This document shows, piece by piece, positions 24,911-33,881 of a stretch of DNA of 64,000 bases (position 1 is its first letter; the number at the start of each line of letters is the position of its first letter). The position numbers and the translations under genes were made by a program. Under the pieces are notes generated by a model, which saw nothing but the letters and a program-made list of their open reading frames with translations, was not told the DNA's origin and searched no databases. The DNA comes from an uncultured Lachnospira sp. (GTDB lineage Bacteria; Bacillota; Clostridia; Lachnospirales; Lachnospiraceae). The stretch is taken from positions 29,482 through 93,481 of the forward strand of contig CAKRIN010000010.1 in the NCBI GenBank assembly GCA_934343805.1, in the 5' to 3' direction.

Positions 24911-27900
24911 TTATCTAAGACTTGTAACTCTTACTGTACATGTGAGAGTCTTATCATTAACAACTGCTGTGACTGTTGTAACCCCCGCCTTTCTTGCGAT
25001 TACCTCACCTGATGAAGATACCGTACACACTCGTGGATTACTGCTTCTCCATGTAACATTACTTGTAGTTCCTATAACATCAAGATTAAATCTGTCATAC
25101 TGCTCCAGTGTGATATTAGATTTGCTTATTGCAAGTGAATGGACTGTACATGTTGATTCAACTCCTGCAGCGTTACTTATTACATAAACATCTGCAGTAC
25201 CAGGTCCTACTGTTGTAATTACACCATTCTGATCAACTGTTACTATTCCAGTATCTGATGAATACCATTCATATGAATCCGTATTAACTGCCGGTCTTAC
25301 AATAACAGACAGTTTTCTGGTTCTTCCTGAAAGCATATATATATCTTTAGAATTAATCCTTAACGAGGTTATATTAACCACAGGTGTAACATATACCCAG
25401 CATATTCCTTTAACGTTGTTACCATCCTGTGACATAGCTGTTATCTTAACTTTTCCTGTACTTAAAGCAAATACTTCACCATCCTCATCAACTGTCGCAA
25501 TAGATTCATTAGATGATGACCATGCAACATCTTTAATCGTTGCATTATCCGGATAAACATTTGCTTTTAACTTGTAGGAATCCCCAACCAGTATTCTTAC
25601 TGTACTTGGAACTACTTCTATGCTTGTAACAGGATTAACAACTCTTACTATACACGTTGCACTAACCCCGCTTCCATCTGCTGCCGTTGCAGTAATTACT
25701 GCATTTCCAACTGATTCCGCACTAAGATTTCCATTAGCATCAACATAACATATGCTGTTATCTGATGATGACCAGACTATATTCTTGTTAGTTGCTGTTG
25801 ACGTTCCAACTGTTGCAACCAGCGTTCCAGTTGAACCGACATTCATAAACTTATCCGTCTCACTCAGCGTAATGCTGGAAACATATTCCTTAACAACTAT
25901 TGTACACGCAGCTGTAAGATGACATTCTTCCGTTGTAACCTCTATTACACAGCTTCCACCTTTCAAAGCTGTTACAACACCATATTCATCAACAGTTGCA
26001 ACTGATGTATCACTTGAGAAATATGTAACATTTTTATTCTCTGCATCTATAGGTTCAATTGACGGAATAATTGCGTATTTAGCACCAACCCATAACTCCT
26101 GATAATCTGAATTAAGCGTAATTCCTGTTACCGGCTGCGTAACTGTTACAACGCAATATGCTGTAAGTCCCGTATCAACATTGGTACATATGATAGAAGT
26201 TGTTCCTGCACCTGTTGCTGTAACCTTACCATCACTTTCTACTGTACACACATCAGTATCACGGCTCTCCCACGATACAATTTTATTATCAGCATTCTCA
26301 GGAAGACATGTTGCATTCAGCCAGAATACCTGTCCCTTTCTTACTGTTATATCAGTTGTACTAAGTACAATAGATGTTACAGGCTGCTTTACATATATAT
26401 TACACATAGCTGTAACGCCACCATCAAGTGACTTACAAAGAATTGTAGCGCTTCCTGTTCCGACAGCTTCAACAAGTCCATTAGAATCAACAATACATAC
26501 ATTAGTATTAGATGATTCCCAGCTTACTGTCCTGTTAGTTGCTGTAAGCGGAAGAACCTCTGCCGTTATTCTTAACGTCTGTCCTATTGACATTATTTCA
26601 TCTGTATAATCAAGCTTTATCGTTTCTACAGGTATACTTATTATAAAGTTACATGTTGCAAGAAATGCTCCATCCTCTGTCTTACACACAATTGTACAAT
26701 AACCAGGTGCTACATATGTTACAAGTCCGTTTTCATCTACCTTGCACACATTTTCATTAGATGATGACCATGTTACTTTTCTGTTAACGCCATTTCCTGA
26801 TGGTTTAACGGTCGCAACAAGCTGATACTGTCCTATTGCCATTGTAGACTCTACAGTAGTTGCATTAAGAGTTACCCCCGTTACCGGCTCTCTTATATAT
26901 ACATCACATGTTGCCACTTTCAGTCCGTCTTCTGTAATTACTGTGATAGTTGTATTACCACCAGATACACCTGTAATAGTAGCTGTATAGCTGTCTCCCT
27001 CAACTGTTGCAACAGTTGTATCCGATGATGACCACAAAACATTGCTGTTTGTAGGTCCTGATGGATTAAATAACAGCTGGACTGTTCCTGTGCTTCCTCT
27101 GTCAATTGTTATTGAAGAAGGATTGATTGTTACTTCACCAACTGGTGTTGTTACATATATAACACATGTTTCTGATTTAATTACACCATTGATATTCTGC
27201 GAAACTGTCAAATGCGTTATACCAGATGCAACACCTGTTATAGTAAATATAGTTCCATCATCTGACTGAGAAACTGTAATCAGATCATATGTTGGAACAA
27301 CACCTGCCGCATCCGGCTGATTGGTAACAGTATAAGTAATCTGATCCTTAGTCGGATTATTAGTAACAAGAGCTGTTATATCTATTGTACTTCCAATATT
27401 AACTGAAGCTGTTACTGAACTAAGTCCGAATCCATCTATAACAGTTATCTTATAAACAAGCTGATAAGGCATATTATATACAGTAAAGAGTTCATCCTGT
27501 ACTCTTGTTGCATATATAGTGGCTGTTCCTGCTCCTACTGCCTTAACAAGGCCTGTTGTGGAATCAACCTGCAGGACTGAATTATCAGATGTTGACCACG
27601 TCACCTCTGATGCTTTAGCAGATGTAGATAACTGAAGCTCATCTCCGACATTCATATTGCTTACTTCGTTGCCCATCTTCTTAAATGGTACAACAACATT
27701 AACAGTATCTCTTGTATACCACGACTCATTGCCGCCAATATCAATTGTTGTGAGTCCTGCGCTTACTGTTGTAACGCCAGCATGTACTCCGCAAACAGTT
27801 CCTGCTGCTACTGCAGCTATATCTGTATCATTTGTTCTGTATACGACATTAGACTTAGCCGGATACACAACATTAGATGGTATTGTCTCATATGAAAAAT

Positions 27901-28813
27901 CTTCATAATCTTTATCTGATAACACCATGTATTTAACAGATGTATCACCCGGCAGATGTGTTATAAAATGTCCCTGTGCATTCTGTATATTTTCTTTAAA
28001 CTTAACCTCAGACCTTACTGTAAATGTATATGTAAGAGGATTTATTCCACTTCCGTCAGCAGTTCTTGCTGTTATAACTGTGGAACCACCACCAATAACT
28101 TTAAGTATAACTTTAGATGAATCGCGATAATACATTTCAACAATTCCATCCGAATTAACTTCACCTGATGAATCATTAGATGTTTCAACAAAAAGCTTAT
28201 TACTCTCACATGTATTGGCTGTTATTGTTATAAGGTCTCCTTCTTTTAGAAGATCTGCCTCCTCAAGTGTCTGGTTTCCTCTTTTTCTCTCAACATTAAC
28301 ATTAATAGGAACATATACTGCTGCTGTAGATGTTGCAAGAACATTATCATACACAACAGCTCCACCCTCACCAAACTTCTTTGAATGATAAGCTGCTGTA
28401 ATTGTTGCAGCACCTGCTCTGTTTCCATATATTGTAGGATTGGTTGTTCCTGAAATATTCTGAAGATATGCATCTCCACCTGAACTTGGATTAACAAACT
28501 TAACAACATCATAATCATCATCAGATATTGTCCATTCAAGTCTTACAGGACTTGCTATTCCATTGTTGGCAGGATTACTTTCGTCATAAAATTCATCATC
28601 CGTACCCGACAGGTTAGCGTGAATAACCGTTGTTGTCGAACCTTGTGCAACACTTGACTGTGCTGGTGTAAGTGCAAGTGATACACTTGAATCTGCATTA
28701 GCAAATATCAGCACTCCTCCACCGGTCATCATAACCGCTATAACAGCAATCAATATTTTCCATTGAAGCTTCAAGCCCATTGTAAGCTTTTTTATCTTTC
28801 TGAGATTCTTCAT
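24911..28813 (-). CDS. Giant cell-surface protein of tandem Ig-like (Big_2) domains
   Basis: A 1300-residue exported protein: signal peptide MKNLRKIKKLTMGLKLQWKI followed by a hydrophobic segment ending near ANADS. From about residue 45 to the end there are roughly a dozen BIG2-type domains. Recurrent elements are WSSSN or WSSSD, VDENG or VDSNG, and CTV-type closing strands, each repeat about 85 residues. No LPXTG, SLH or choline-binding motif ends the protein, so the mode of attachment is unknown. It is probably an adhesin-like or structural surface protein. Start ATG follows GAGGG at six bases. Transcription would start in the 417-base AT-rich gap to kdgK. Confidence 0.82.
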   Translation of the reverse strand: MKNLRKIKKLTMGLKLQWKILIAVIAVMMTGGGVLIFANADSSVSLALTPAQSSVAQGSTTTVIHANLSGTDDEFYDESNPANNGIASPVRLEWTISDDDYDVVKFVNPSSGGDAYLQNISGTTNPTIYGNRAGAATITAAYHSKKFGEGGAVVYDNVLATSTAAVYVPINVNVERKRGNQTLEEADLLKEGDLITITANTCESNKLFVETSNDSSGEVNSDGIVEMYYRDSSKVILKVIGGGSTVITARTADGSGINPLTYTFTVRSEVKFKENIQNAQGHFITHLPGDTSVKYMVLSDKDYEDFSYETIPSNVVYPAKSNVVYRTNDTDIAAVAAGTVCGVHAGVTTVSAGLTTIDIGGNESWYTRDTVNVVVPFKKMGNEVSNMNVGDELQLSTSAKASEVTWSTSDNSVLQVDSTTGLVKAVGAGTATIYATRVQDELFTVYNMPYQLVYKITVIDGFGLSSVTASVNIGSTIDITALVTNNPTKDQITYTVTNQPDAAGVVPTYDLITVSQSDDGTIFTITGVASGITHLTVSQNINGVIKSETCVIYVTTPVGEVTINPSSITIDRGSTGTVQLLFNPSGPTNSNVLWSSSDTTVATVEGDSYTATITGVSGGNTTITVITEDGLKVATCDVYIREPVTGVTLNATTVESTMAIGQYQLVATVKPSGNGVNRKVTWSSSNENVCKVDENGLVTYVAPGYCTIVCKTEDGAFLATCNFIISIPVETIKLDYTDEIMSIGQTLRITAEVLPLTATNRTVSWESSNTNVCIVDSNGLVEAVGTGSATILCKSLDGGVTAMCNIYVKQPVTSIVLSTTDITVRKGQVFWLNATCLPENADNKIVSWESRDTDVCTVESDGKVTATGAGTTSIICTNVDTGLTAYCVVTVTQPVTGITLNSDYQELWVGAKYAIIPSIEPIDAENKNVTYFSSDTSVATVDEYGVVTALKGGSCVIEVTTEECHLTAACTIVVKEYVSSITLSETDKFMNVGSTGTLVATVGTSTATNKNIVWSSSDNSICYVDANGNLSAESVGNAVITATAADGSGVSATCIVRVVNPVTSIEVVPSTVRILVGDSYKLKANVYPDNATIKDVAWSSSNESIATVDEDGEVFALSTGKVKITAMSQDGNNVKGICWVYVTPVVNITSLRINSKDIYMLSGRTRKLSVIVRPAVNTDSYEWYSSDTGIVTVDQNGVITTVGPGTADVYVISNAAGVESTCTVHSLAISKSNITLEQYDRFNLDVIGTTSNVTWRSSNPRVCTVSSSGEVIARKAGVTTVTAVVNDKTLTCTVRVTSLR

Positions 28814-29230
28814 ATATTACCCTCACTTTTACTATATAAATCATAAGTTATATTCAAGCAAACAAATAAACTGATATCTATTATATTATATCGAAATATT
28901 CATTATAAAGTTTACCCCTAAACATTATTTTTTTCAATAAAATATACAATATTTTCCGTTTTATATAATTTCATGACACAATTTATTGTGTTTTACATAA
29001 TATTTCATTTTTCATACTATCTTTTTCCATATTCTTTACCACGTTAATTATCTGCTCTCTTTCAATGAAAAATTGATATTTATAAATAAATGCAATATTT
29101 TAATGTCAAATTCTGTAATAAAAAGCCACATTTATTTCAAAACATCCAAAACTTTGGGTGAAAAATATGGAATTAATCAGATTAATATGATAAAATACGA
29201 TAGAATAAATATTTTGGAGGTATCTAAAAA
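28814..29230. promoter_or_regulatory. Intergenic region with divergent promoters and inverted repeats for kdgK
   Basis: The 417-base gap is very AT-rich and codes for nothing I can support. Upstream of kdgK lie two inverted repeats: CA-CCAAA-N2-TTTGG-TG type at 29143-29160 and a perfect 15-bp palindrome ATTAATCAGATTAAT at 29172-29186. TATGAT (29186-29191) and TACGAT (29196-29201) are possible -10 boxes without a good -35. The rest, 28870-29130, shows no defined site. Confidence 0.5.
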
Positions 29231-30343
29231 ATGAAATTAAATTTAAGACCAGCTGAAGAGTGTACATTTGACGCTGTATCATTAGGTGAAGTTATGCTTC
29301 GTCTTGATCCAGGTGAAGGAAGAATCCGTACAGCAAGAAGCTTTAGAGCATGGGAAGGTGGCGGAGAATATAATGTTATCCGTGGTCTTCACAAGTGTTT
29401 TGGTATGAGAACTGCTGTTATCACTTCTTTTGCTGATAACGAAGTAGGTCTTCTTATGAAGGACTTCATCGAGCAGGGTGGCGTTGATACATCACTTATC
29501 TGCTGGAAGAAGACAGATGGTATCGGACGTCTTTGCAGAAATGGTCTCAACTTCACAGAGAGAGGATTTGGTATCCGTGGTGCTAAGGGATGCTCTGATA
29601 GAGCTAACACAGCTATTTCACAGGCTACTCCAGAAGATTTCGATTTTGATTACATCTTCAAGAATAAGAGCGATGGTGGTTTAGGTGTTCGTTGGTTACA
29701 TACAGGTGGTATCTATGCTGCTCTTTCTGAGCAGGCTTGTGAGACTGTTATTGCAGCTTGTAAGGCAGCTAAGAAGTACGGTACAATCGTATCTTACGAT
29801 CTTAACTACAGACCATCTATGTGGGAAGCTATCGGCGGTTTAGCTAAGGCTCAGGAAGTTAACAAGGAAGTTGCTAAGTATGTTGACGTTATGATTGGTA
29901 ACGAAGAAGACTTCACAGCATGCCTCGGTTTCGAAATCGAAGGTAACGATGAGAACCTTAAGACTCTTAACCTTGATGGTTACAAGAAGATGATCAACGA
30001 AGCTGCTGCTACATACCCTAACTTCAAGGCAGTTGCTACTACACTTCGTCAGGTTAAGACAGCTACAGTTAATGACTGGTCAGCAATCTGCTGGGCTGAT
30101 GGTGAAATCTACAAGGCTGCTCAGTATGATGGTCTTGAGATCATGGATAGAGTTGGTGGCGGTGATTCATTCGCTTCTGGTCTTGTATATGGTCTTATGA
30201 CATTCGAAGATGCTGAGAAGGCTGTTAACTATGGTGCTGCTCATGGTGCATTAGCTATGACAACTCCTGGTGATACAACAATGGCTTCTCTTAAGGAAGT
30301 TGAAGGTATCGTTGGTGGCGCTGGTGCCAGAGTTCAGAGATAA
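29231..30343 (+). CDS. kdgK: 2-keto-3-deoxygluconate kinase (PfkB family)
   Basis: The enzyme phosphorylates KDG to KDPG at the end of the galacturonate pathway. The 370-residue protein has the PfkB fold: SLGEVMLRLDPGEGRIRTAR at the N-terminus, WEGGGEYNV for sugar binding, and RVGGGDSFASGLVYG near residue 310 with the catalytic Asp. It is somewhat longer than classic KdgK and may have a different sugar preference, but the adjacency to uxaA, uxaB and uxaC supports KDG. Codon choice (AAG, TAC, GGT, CTT) is more biased than in neighbouring genes, suggesting high expression. GGAGG stands ten bases before the ATG. Confidence 0.88.
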   Translation: MKLNLRPAEECTFDAVSLGEVMLRLDPGEGRIRTARSFRAWEGGGEYNVIRGLHKCFGMRTAVITSFADNEVGLLMKDFIEQGGVDTSLICWKKTDGIGRLCRNGLNFTERGFGIRGAKGCSDRANTAISQATPEDFDFDYIFKNKSDGGLGVRWLHTGGIYAALSEQACETVIAACKAAKKYGTIVSYDLNYRPSMWEAIGGLAKAQEVNKEVAKYVDVMIGNEEDFTACLGFEIEGNDENLKTLNLDGYKKMINEAAATYPNFKAVATTLRQVKTATVNDWSAICWADGEIYKAAQYDGLEIMDRVGGGDSFASGLVYGLMTFEDAEKAVNYGAAHGALAMTTPGDTTMASLKEVEGIVGGAGARVQR

Positions 30344-30386
30344 TCTGTTTCTTCAATCAGAATCATTAAAGATTAATCCAAATAAG

Positions 30387-30414
30387 ACAGGCTGCTTTAT
30401 GCAGCCTGTTTTTT
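30387..30414 (+). terminator. Intrinsic terminator of kdgK
   Basis: A perfect 9-bp stem, ACAGGCTGC with GCAGCCTGT, five-base loop and six T residues. Confidence 0.92.
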
Positions 30415-30420
30415 ATAATA

Positions 30421-30460
30421 TTAAAAAGGGAGGTATTCATACATCCATGAACACCTCCCT
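30421..30460 (-). terminator. Intrinsic terminator of uxaA
   Basis: On the minus strand AGGGAGGTGTTCAT pairs with ATGAATACCTCCCT (one mismatch), followed by TTTTTAA. It stops uxaA transcripts coming the other way from kdgK. Confidence 0.85.
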
Positions 30461-30511
30461 ATTAATCTGACATATTTATTTAATTTTCTACATATCAATC
30501 CAACTTATAAA

Positions 30512-31999
30512 TTATAATGTTACACCCTGCTTAAAAATTGCGAGATCATGGAATCCTGCTATCTCTGCCTTAACCTTCTTACCAGAAGCAACATCTAATA
30601 CGAGCTGGAAAAGTTCCTTAGCTGCATCTTCAAGAGGAAGGTCATCTGTAACAATTCTTCCTGCATTGAAATCAATCCAATTGCTCTTATTACCTGCAAG
30701 TCTTGAGTTAGTTGCAATCTTAACTGTAGGAACAGGTGATGCAAATGGTGTTCCACGTCCAGTTGTGAAAAGAACCATCTGTGCTCCTGAAGCTGCACAT
30801 GCTGTTGCAGCAACAAGGTCATTACCAGGTGCGCTAAGAAGATTAAGTCCCTTAGTATTAACAGGCTCTGCATATGCAAGAACACCCTTTACTAATGAGC
30901 TTCCTGACTTCTGTGTACATCCTAAAGACTTGTCCTCAAGAGTTGTTATACCGCCATCCTTATTTCCTGGGGATGGGTTCTCATAAATCTCCTGACCATT
31001 CTTAATGAAGTATTCCTTAAAGTCATTGATAAGGTGAACTGTCTTCTCAAAGAGTTCCTTGTTAGCACATCTGTTCATAAGAATTGTCTCTGCACCGAAC
31101 ATCTCTGGAACCTCTGTAAGGATAGTTGTGCCACCCTTAGATACAAGCATATCTGAGAAAAGACCAACTGTTGGGTTAGCTGTGATACCTGATAATCCAT
31201 CAGAACCACCGCACTTCATACCAATGATAAGTTCCTTAGCGTTAACTTTCTCACGCTTAAATGTAGCTGCATAAGCCATAAGCTCATTCATAAGCTTTTC
31301 AGCTTCTTCCTGCTCATTTTCAACATCCTGAACCTGAAGGAACTTAACTCTGTCAGGATTAACCTCTCCGATATAATCCTTAAGAACTTCAATACGGCTG
31401 TTTTCACAACCAAGACCAAGTACAAGTACAGCACCTGCATTTGGATGATTAATTAAGTCAGCAAGAATCTTTCTTGTATTCTCCTGATCCTCTGTAGTCT
31501 GTGAACATCCATATGGATGAGTAAATGCAACTACTTCATCTACTCCTTCCGGCTTGTTAGCTCTTGCTGTTGCTTCAATTGCTCTTGCTATTGAGTTAAC
31601 ACATCCAACTGTAGGAACAATCCATACTTCATTACGGACACCAACCTTGCCGTTCTCTCTCATATATCCATCGAAATAAGCCGGTTCAGTAGGCTCAACA
31701 TCCTTATGTCCCTCTGGTTCATAAGTATATTCAAGCAACTCGCCAAGACCAGTCTTTAAGTTATGAGTATGAACCCATGCTCCAACCGGAATATCAGCCT
31801 GTGCAAATCCAATTCTGAAACCATATTTGATAACAGGGTCACCATTCTTGATAGCCTTAATTACAAACTTGTGTCCCTGTGGAATATCTTCTACAGTAGT
31901 AACATCAATTCCTGCAACATTAAGAGTTGTACCTTTAGCAATAGGCTTTAACGCTACAGCAACATTATCATCTTTATTAATCTTAATAAAATCCTGCAT
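30512..31999 (-). CDS. uxaA: Altronate dehydratase
   Basis: UxaA dehydrates D-altronate to 2-keto-3-deoxygluconate. The 495-residue protein joins an N-terminal SAF domain (about 1-80, VALKPIAKGTTLNVAGIDV) to the large UxaA/GarD domain with VGVRNEVWIVPTVGCVNSIA, HPYGCSQTTEDQENTRKI, MKCGGSDGLSGITANP and TTGRGTPFASPVPTVKI. The conserved Cys and His residues bind the Fe2+/Mn2+ centre known in the family. It lies 89 bases downstream of uxaB with an intervening hairpin. Confidence 0.95.
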   Translation of the reverse strand: MQDFIKINKDDNVAVALKPIAKGTTLNVAGIDVTTVEDIPQGHKFVIKAIKNGDPVIKYGFRIGFAQADIPVGAWVHTHNLKTGLGELLEYTYEPEGHKDVEPTEPAYFDGYMRENGKVGVRNEVWIVPTVGCVNSIARAIEATARANKPEGVDEVVAFTHPYGCSQTTEDQENTRKILADLINHPNAGAVLVLGLGCENSRIEVLKDYIGEVNPDRVKFLQVQDVENEQEEAEKLMNELMAYAATFKREKVNAKELIIGMKCGGSDGLSGITANPTVGLFSDMLVSKGGTTILTEVPEMFGAETILMNRCANKELFEKTVHLINDFKEYFIKNGQEIYENPSPGNKDGGITTLEDKSLGCTQKSGSSLVKGVLAYAEPVNTKGLNLLSAPGNDLVAATACAASGAQMVLFTTGRGTPFASPVPTVKIATNSRLAGNKSNWIDFNAGRIVTDDLPLEDAAKELFQLVLDVASGKKVKAEIAGFHDLAIFKQGVTL

Positions 32000-32035
32000 A
32001 AATTCTCCTTGTTATTATACTTATTATATTAAATA

Positions 32036-32065
32036 AGAGCGGATGAATATAAAAACATCCGCTCT
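32036..32065 (-). terminator. Hairpin between uxaB and uxaA (attenuator or processing site)
   Basis: A perfect 10-bp stem, AGAGCGGATG with CATCCGCTCT and a ten-base loop, lies between the two genes. The following TATTTAATA is a poor T tract, so it may only reduce uxaA expression relative to uxaB or protect the mRNA end. Confidence 0.6.
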
Positions 32066-32088
32066 GTAATCATTCAAAGAGCTATTAA

Positions 32089-33585
32089 TTAGTCAGCTAA
32101 ATCATTAACTACTGCTCTCATACCTCTTTCTCTGATATCTGTGATGTACTCAGTAATAACTTCTTCAAGATTAAGAACCTTAGAAAGATCCTCGCCACCG
32201 AAGAACTTAGTATTGCTTAAGTAAGCATGTGTGAATTCCTTAGCAGACTTTCCTGAGTTATCTCTGAAGAAATCAAGAACAGCCTTATCGTCTGTGATGT
32301 TGTACTCTTCACCATTTCTGTTACCCTTTAATACAATACCGCCATTGAACTCAGCTTCTGTCTGTGATGTATAGAAACTCATAAGTGCTGCGATAGAGAA
32401 TGTAAGGTACTTAGGAAGCTTGTTGAACTTATTAACATATCCTAAGAATGAAGGTAAACATCTGGCTTCCCACTTAGATACTGAGTTAAGTGAAATGCTT
32501 AATAATCTATGATCAACGAATGGATTAAGGAATCTGTCAATAACAGCCTTAGCAAACTCTTCGCAATCTTCCTTAGAAAGTGAAAGTGTAGGAATAACCT
32601 CATTGTAAAGTGTCTCTTCCATGTACTTTCTGATTACAGGATCCTTCATAGAATTCTCTACATTATCATTACCAGCAAGGAATGAAGCTAATACAAATGA
32701 TGTGTGAGATCCATTAAGGATTCTAACCTTTCTTTCCTTATATGGATGATGATCCTTAGTAAATACTACATTAAGTCCAGCTTCCTTGAATGGAAGTTCC
32801 TTCTCAAGCTGCTCAAGTGGAAGGTTAGAATCACTCTCTACAACCCAGAGACCAAATACTTCAGCTCTGTCGATAAGCTGATCCTCATATCCCCATTCTT
32901 CGCAAAGCTTAGCTGCATCTTCTCTTGGATATCCTGGAACAATTCTATCTACGAGTGTTGGGCAGAATGAGCAATACTTGTTAACCCAGTCCTTGAATCC
33001 ATCTTCAAGACCCCAAAGCTCGATAAACTTCATGATGCATTTCTTTAATTCAATACCATTATCAGCGATAAGCTCACATGGAAGTAAGATAAGTCCCTTA
33101 TCTGCTGCTCCGTTGAACTTCTGATATCTCTTGTAAAGGAGCTGTGTAAGCTTTCCTGGATATGTCTTAGGAGGACGTGCATTAGGATCGTTATCTGTCT
33201 CATCAAATACGATACCAGCCTCTGTTGTATTAGAAACGATAAATCTAAGAGTTTCGCTTGTACCATACTCTATGTACTTGTCATAATCCTCAATAGCTGC
33301 AACTGCATCTACTACTGATGTAATCTGACGTGTAATTTCCTTAGGCTCTCCATCAACAAAACCTCTTAACTGAAGTGTATACTGGCATTCCTGATCATGG
33401 AATCTTTCAAGTGTACCGAACTCGATAGGCTTAACGATTACAACACCACCGTTGAAATCTGTCTTCTCATTAGTTACATCGAAGATATAATCAACGAATG
33501 CTCTAAGGAAGTTACCCTCACCGAACTGCATAACCTTAACAGGTCTGTCAACTGCATGTGTAATACTCTTGTTTAATCTCTGCAT
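32089..33585 (-). CDS. uxaB: Tagaturonate reductase
   Basis: UxaB reduces D-tagaturonate to D-altronate with NADH. The 498-residue protein belongs to the mannitol dehydrogenase family: MQFGEGNFLRAFVDYIFD at the start is the Rossmann segment, and KVRILNGSHTSFVLASFLAG holds the conserved Lys-x5-N-x2-H catalytic motif. The promoter and operator at 33673-33721 lie upstream. It is the first gene of uxaB-uxaA and is divergent from lacI-uxaC, giving a complete regulated galacturonate route. Confidence 0.94.
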   Translation of the reverse strand: MQRLNKSITHAVDRPVKVMQFGEGNFLRAFVDYIFDVTNEKTDFNGGVVIVKPIEFGTLERFHDQECQYTLQLRGFVDGEPKEITRQITSVVDAVAAIEDYDKYIEYGTSETLRFIVSNTTEAGIVFDETDNDPNARPPKTYPGKLTQLLYKRYQKFNGAADKGLILLPCELIADNGIELKKCIMKFIELWGLEDGFKDWVNKYCSFCPTLVDRIVPGYPREDAAKLCEEWGYEDQLIDRAEVFGLWVVESDSNLPLEQLEKELPFKEAGLNVVFTKDHHPYKERKVRILNGSHTSFVLASFLAGNDNVENSMKDPVIRKYMEETLYNEVIPTLSLSKEDCEEFAKAVIDRFLNPFVDHRLLSISLNSVSKWEARCLPSFLGYVNKFNKLPKYLTFSIAALMSFYTSQTEAEFNGGIVLKGNRNGEEYNITDDKAVLDFFRDNSGKSAKEFTHAYLSNTKFFGGEDLSKVLNLEEVITEYITDIRERGMRAVVNDLAD

Positions 33586-33672
33586 CTTAAATCTCCTTTT
33601 TTCATTGGGAATAATCCGTTTTACGATAACGGTCCCTAATTATTAACCAGTAAATGGTATGTAAATAAGTGC

Positions 33673-33688
33673 ATGTAAGCGCTTTCAT
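33673..33688. promoter_or_regulatory. LacI-type operator O1 at the uxaB promoter
   Basis: ATGTAAGCGCTTTCAT is an inverted repeat with the central CG step typical of LacI/GalR-family sites. It sits immediately downstream of the uxaB -10, where bound repressor would block transcription. Confidence 0.85.
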
Positions 33689-33692
33689 AAAT

Positions 33693-33721
33693 AAAATATA
33701 CTTAAAAATGCTCTAAGTCAA
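33693..33721 (-). promoter_or_regulatory. uxaB promoter
   Basis: On the minus strand TTGACT (33716-33721) and TATTTT (33693-33698) are spaced by 17 bases, a good housekeeping promoter. Confidence 0.75.
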
Positions 33722-33759
33722 TACATTTTTCTGCTTTTTAAAAAATTCTTACATTACAC

Positions 33760-33788
33760 TTGTTTTTATTATAATACCATTGTATAAT
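33760..33788 (+). promoter_or_regulatory. lacI-uxaC promoter
   Basis: TTGTTT (33760-33765) and TATAAT (33783-33788) are spaced by exactly 17 bases. The LacI-type operator begins 12 bases after the -10, overlapping or just after the expected start site. Confidence 0.85.
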
Positions 33789-33800
33789 TCATTTATCAAT

Positions 33801-33816
33801 ATGTAAGCGCTTACAT
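33801..33816. promoter_or_regulatory. LacI-type operator O2 at the lacI-uxaC promoter
   Basis: ATGTAAGCGCTTACAT is a perfect 16-bp palindrome with a central CG step. Its centre is 128 bp from O1. The regulator encoded 65 bases downstream probably binds here and represses its own operon. Confidence 0.88.
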
Positions 33817-33881
33817 TTATTTATTTTTTATCAATTTCTGTTAAGCGATACATTTACATTCGTCAAGAGATGAGGTCGCAC

